In this document: positions 61,200 through 64,000 of the stretch, piece by piece
How the letters are laid out: the number at the start of each line of letters is the position of its first letter
Position numbering within the stretch: position 1 is the stretch's first letter
Assembly: GCA_964535025.1 (NCBI GenBank)
Contig: CAZHRW010000198.1
Location: 7,520 to 71,519 of the forward strand
Source: JAAYZK01 sp964535025
GTDB taxonomy: Bacteria > Planctomycetota > Phycisphaerae > SM23-33 > FEN-1343
Length of the DNA stretch: 64,000 nt
Direction of reading: 5' to 3'
Made by a program: the position numbers and the translations under genes
The notes under the pieces: generated by a model
Seen by the model: only the letters and a program-made list of their open reading frames with translations
Told to the model about the DNA's origin: nothing
Databases searched by the model: none

Positions 61200-63392
61200 T
61201 TGGGCGTGCTGACTGCCGTGGTCGTGCTGGCCGTGTTTGCGGCCGCGGCATCGGCGCAGGTGCGGATCGAGGCGGTGGAGATGGGGTTTTCGAATGTGTA
61301 CCGGCCCGGGCACATGGTGCCGGTGTTCGTGAAGCTGTCCACCGAGGGGGGCGAAACGGTCGACGGCGAGCTGCGGGCCGTCCAGACCGACGACGACGGG
61401 GAGAATCTCTATTGGCGGCAGTCCGCCCCGCTGGCCGCCGCGGAGGCCCAATGGCGGCAGGTGCTCATCTCGCCGCAGCCCGGCGCGCTGCTGGATGGGA
61501 CGCTGTCGATCAGTTACGGCCTGACCGACGGGGGCGGCTACGACCCGGCGGCCTCGGTGGACCTGGGCGGGTACGGCAAGACCGGCCGCGCCGTGATGCC
61601 GGTGACGCCGAGGGCCCTGGAGGCCGGCCAGTGGGTGCTCGGCGTGATCGGCCCGGGTCCGGGCCCGTGGGCGGTGCTGGAGTCGGCGGGCGTCCAAACC
61701 GGCGAGCCGGTGGAGGTGGTGACGGTGCCGCCGGCGCGGGTGCCGGTCCGGTGGCTGGGGCTGGACATGGTCGACGTGCTGGTCTGGAGCGATCCCCAGC
61801 CGGACCAGCTCACCGACGAACAGCGGCTCGCGCTGGTGCAGTGGGTCTGGCGGGGCGGGCACCTGGTGGTGGCGCTGGGCTCGCACGCCCTGGAACTGAA
61901 CGCCGCGAGTGATTTGGCGGAGATCCTCCCGGTGCGGGCCGAGCAGTTGGCGGTGCAGGTGCCGTCGATGGAGCCGCTGCACGCGGCGTTGGGCCTGTCG
62001 GGCGGGGGCGACGGCGGGATGGCCGTCGGCGTGACGCCGCGGTCGGGCGCCCACGTGATGGCGTGGGAGCGGGGGATGCGTCTGCCCCTGCTGTGCCGCT
62101 GGGCCAGGGGGGCCGGGACCGTGACGGTGCTGAGCACCACGATCGACCAGGCCGGCTTCGACAACGGTTCCATGCTCTACCGCGCCCGGTGCCTGGGGGC
62201 GCTGGCCGGCGTGCGGGTTCACAGCGATCCCGTCGTCGGCCATGGGCTGCCGCTGACCGACACGCTGGCCGAGCACCTCGATTCGGGGGAGGTCGGCAGC
62301 CTGCTGGTGGTGGTCGTGGTCGCCCTGTGCGCGGTGTACGTCGTGGCCGCCGGGCCGGGGACGTGGCTGCTCGCCCGGTGGACGCACCGGACGCACCTGA
62401 GTTGGTGGTGGTTCGGCATCGTCGTCGCGGCGGCCACGGGCGCGTCGGTGCTGTTCAGCCTGTTCGGCATCCGCGGCGAGTCGGCCGTCAACGCCGTCGT
62501 GCTCGACCTGACCAGCGGCTCGACCTACGGGGTGGCCCAGGGCTACGTCGGTCTCTACGTGCCCGACCACCGGGCGCCGGAGGTGACGATCGAGGGTGAT
62601 CCGCAGGCGGCCCTGACACCCATGATCCGCGTGGCCGACCCGCCCGGGGGCGGCTTCGAGGGCTACCCCGACCCCCGCACCTACGCCGTCGACCTGGCGG
62701 CGCCGACGACGCTGAAGCCCTACGTCCGCCGGACGATCAAGCGGCTGGCGGTGAGCTGGCGCGGCGATGTCGAACACACGGTCACCGGCCATGCCGAGCT
62801 CGATGTCGTCGAAGACCCCATCGACGGCCGCCGGCTCGTGGTGAGCGGCACGATTACCAACGACCTGCCCGCGGACCTGACCGAGGCGATCCTGCTGGTC
62901 GCCCCCGGCGGCCGCGGCAACCCGATCGTCGTCGTCGGCCTCGGCGACGTCGAGGCCTCCTCGACCGTCGCGTTCACCACCGCCGCCGACGCCGCGGCCG
63001 GCCGGCGGCCGGTGGAGGCCGTCGACCTGCCGACGTTCCACCGGCGGATGCGCCTGCCCGGGGACATGATGCTCACCGGCAACCGCCAGTTGACGTTCCT
63101 CGAAAAGGTCCAACTGCTGTCCACGCTGAGCCGCTTTGACCCCGCCGACGACCATGGCCACGGGGCGTGGCCCCTGCGGCGCAGCCTCGTCCGCCTGGAC
63201 CGGGCCGACCAGGTCCACGCCCGCCAGGCGCTGCTGATCGCCCGGGCGGACCGCTACCTGCCCGTCCCGCTGGCGGTGGACGGCGACGCGGTGCCCGCCA
63301 CCGGCGAGACGATCGTCCGCGTGCTGATGCCGGCCCGCCGGTCGGCGGCGGCGGCCGACGCGCCGGCGCCCGCCGGGGCGGGAGATTTCTGA
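61200..63392 (+). CDS. Large membrane protein, possible ABC-exporter partner
   Basis: About 730 residues. A hydrophobic N-terminus ('LGVLTAVVVLAVFAAAASA') looks like a signal peptide. It is followed by an extracytoplasmic beta-rich part, a DUF4350-like segment ('VDVLVWSDPQPDQLTDEQRL...GGHLVVALGS'), two transmembrane helices around 'VGSLLVVVVVALCAVYVVAAG' and 'WWWFGIVVAAATGASVLFSL', and a further outer domain. It directly precedes an ABC transporter ATPase, as in gliding/GldG-like exporter loci. The start is uncertain: no ATG fits, TTG 61200 or GTG 61206 are possible, and the low-GC segment may have removed the native start. Confidence 0.65.
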   Translation: MGVLTAVVVLAVFAAAASAQVRIEAVEMGFSNVYRPGHMVPVFVKLSTEGGETVDGELRAVQTDDDGENLYWRQSAPLAAAEAQWRQVLISPQPGALLDGTLSISYGLTDGGGYDPAASVDLGGYGKTGRAVMPVTPRALEAGQWVLGVIGPGPGPWAVLESAGVQTGEPVEVVTVPPARVPVRWLGLDMVDVLVWSDPQPDQLTDEQRLALVQWVWRGGHLVVALGSHALELNAASDLAEILPVRAEQLAVQVPSMEPLHAALGLSGGGDGGMAVGVTPRSGAHVMAWERGMRLPLLCRWARGAGTVTVLSTTIDQAGFDNGSMLYRARCLGALAGVRVHSDPVVGHGLPLTDTLAEHLDSGEVGSLLVVVVVALCAVYVVAAGPGTWLLARWTHRTHLSWWWFGIVVAAATGASVLFSLFGIRGESAVNAVVLDLTSGSTYGVAQGYVGLYVPDHRAPEVTIEGDPQAALTPMIRVADPPGGGFEGYPDPRTYAVDLAAPTTLKPYVRRTIKRLAVSWRGDVEHTVTGHAELDVVEDPIDGRRLVVSGTITNDLPADLTEAILLVAPGGRGNPIVVVGLGDVEASSTVAFTTAADAAAGRRPVEAVDLPTFHRRMRLPGDMMLTGNRQLTFLEKVQLLSTLSRFDPADDHGHGAWPLRRSLVRLDRADQVHARQALLIARADRYLPVPLAVDGDAVPATGETIVRVLMPARRSAAAADAPAPAGAGDF

Positions 63393-63414
63393 GGCGACCG
63401 GAGCAACCCCAGTT

Positions 63415-64000
<586 letters not shown>

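Overview
This 64 kb window comes from a high-GC bacterial chromosome. The gene content fits an uncultured planctomycete, most likely of the Phycisphaerae. The reasons are DapL-type lysine synthesis, a folK / deoxynucleoside kinase / panC / panD run, several secreted or membrane TPR proteins with no named function, Gfo/Idh/MocA oxidoreductases, GH38 and GH2 glycosidases, and intergenic repeats of the kind seen in such genomes. NfnAB, FeoAB, rubredoxin and a ferritin-like protein suggest anaerobic or microaerobic life. The taxonomic call is inference; no rRNA gene is present.

Layout. 1-5.3 kb: end of a duplicated LPP20-like protein, a Gfo/Idh oxidoreductase, the electron-bifurcating NfnAB pair and a flavin reductase. 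5.3-11.9 kb: a minus-strand chemotaxis operon, cheA-cheW-cheR-cheD-cheY-cheX-cheB, with no receptor or flagellar gene nearby. 12.2-15.2 kb: a DtxR/MntR-type regulator with feoA and feoB behind a perfect 16-bp palindrome. 15.3-16.8 kb: a ferritin-like protein and a 63-residue Cys-rich protein. 17-23.2 kb: sugar and nucleoside catabolism (GH38, ROK, nucleoside hydrolase, GH2). 23.4-32.7 kb: an acetate / acetyl-CoA locus, with an OxlT-like transporter and Acs on one side and, divergently, an AcuC-like deacetylase, an ADP-forming acyl-CoA synthetase and a CoA-transferase fused to a GNAT domain. The divergent region carries a perfect CRP-type site. 32.7-34.7 kb: an NtrC-type activator diverging from a rubredoxin gene that has a canonical sigma-54 promoter. 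34.7-50.6 kb: housekeeping genes (cmk, plsC, ispH, tRNA-Ser, gluQ, dapL, folK, dNK, panC, panD, lgt) and four membrane or exported repeat proteins. 50.6-55.5 kb: an acetyltransferase, a toroid-like protein with a Gfo/Idh partner, a hicBA toxin-antitoxin pair and tRNA-Pro. 55.6-64 kb: MazG-like protein, a TPR-M1 peptidase fusion interrupted in frame by a GC-rich repeat, a lower-GC AlbA/Schlafen-type gene that looks acquired, a large membrane protein and the start of an ABC transporter.

The most notable items are: (i) the acetylation-control locus around acs with its CRP-type site; (ii) the self-contained sigma-54 / NtrC / rubredoxin switch with a degenerate receiver; (iii) a family of long inverted-repeat elements (three copies, one between panC and panD); (iv) a different repeat pair inside the reading frame of the M1 peptidase gene; and (v) the low-GC insert bounded on the right by a tRNA-Pro-like fragment.
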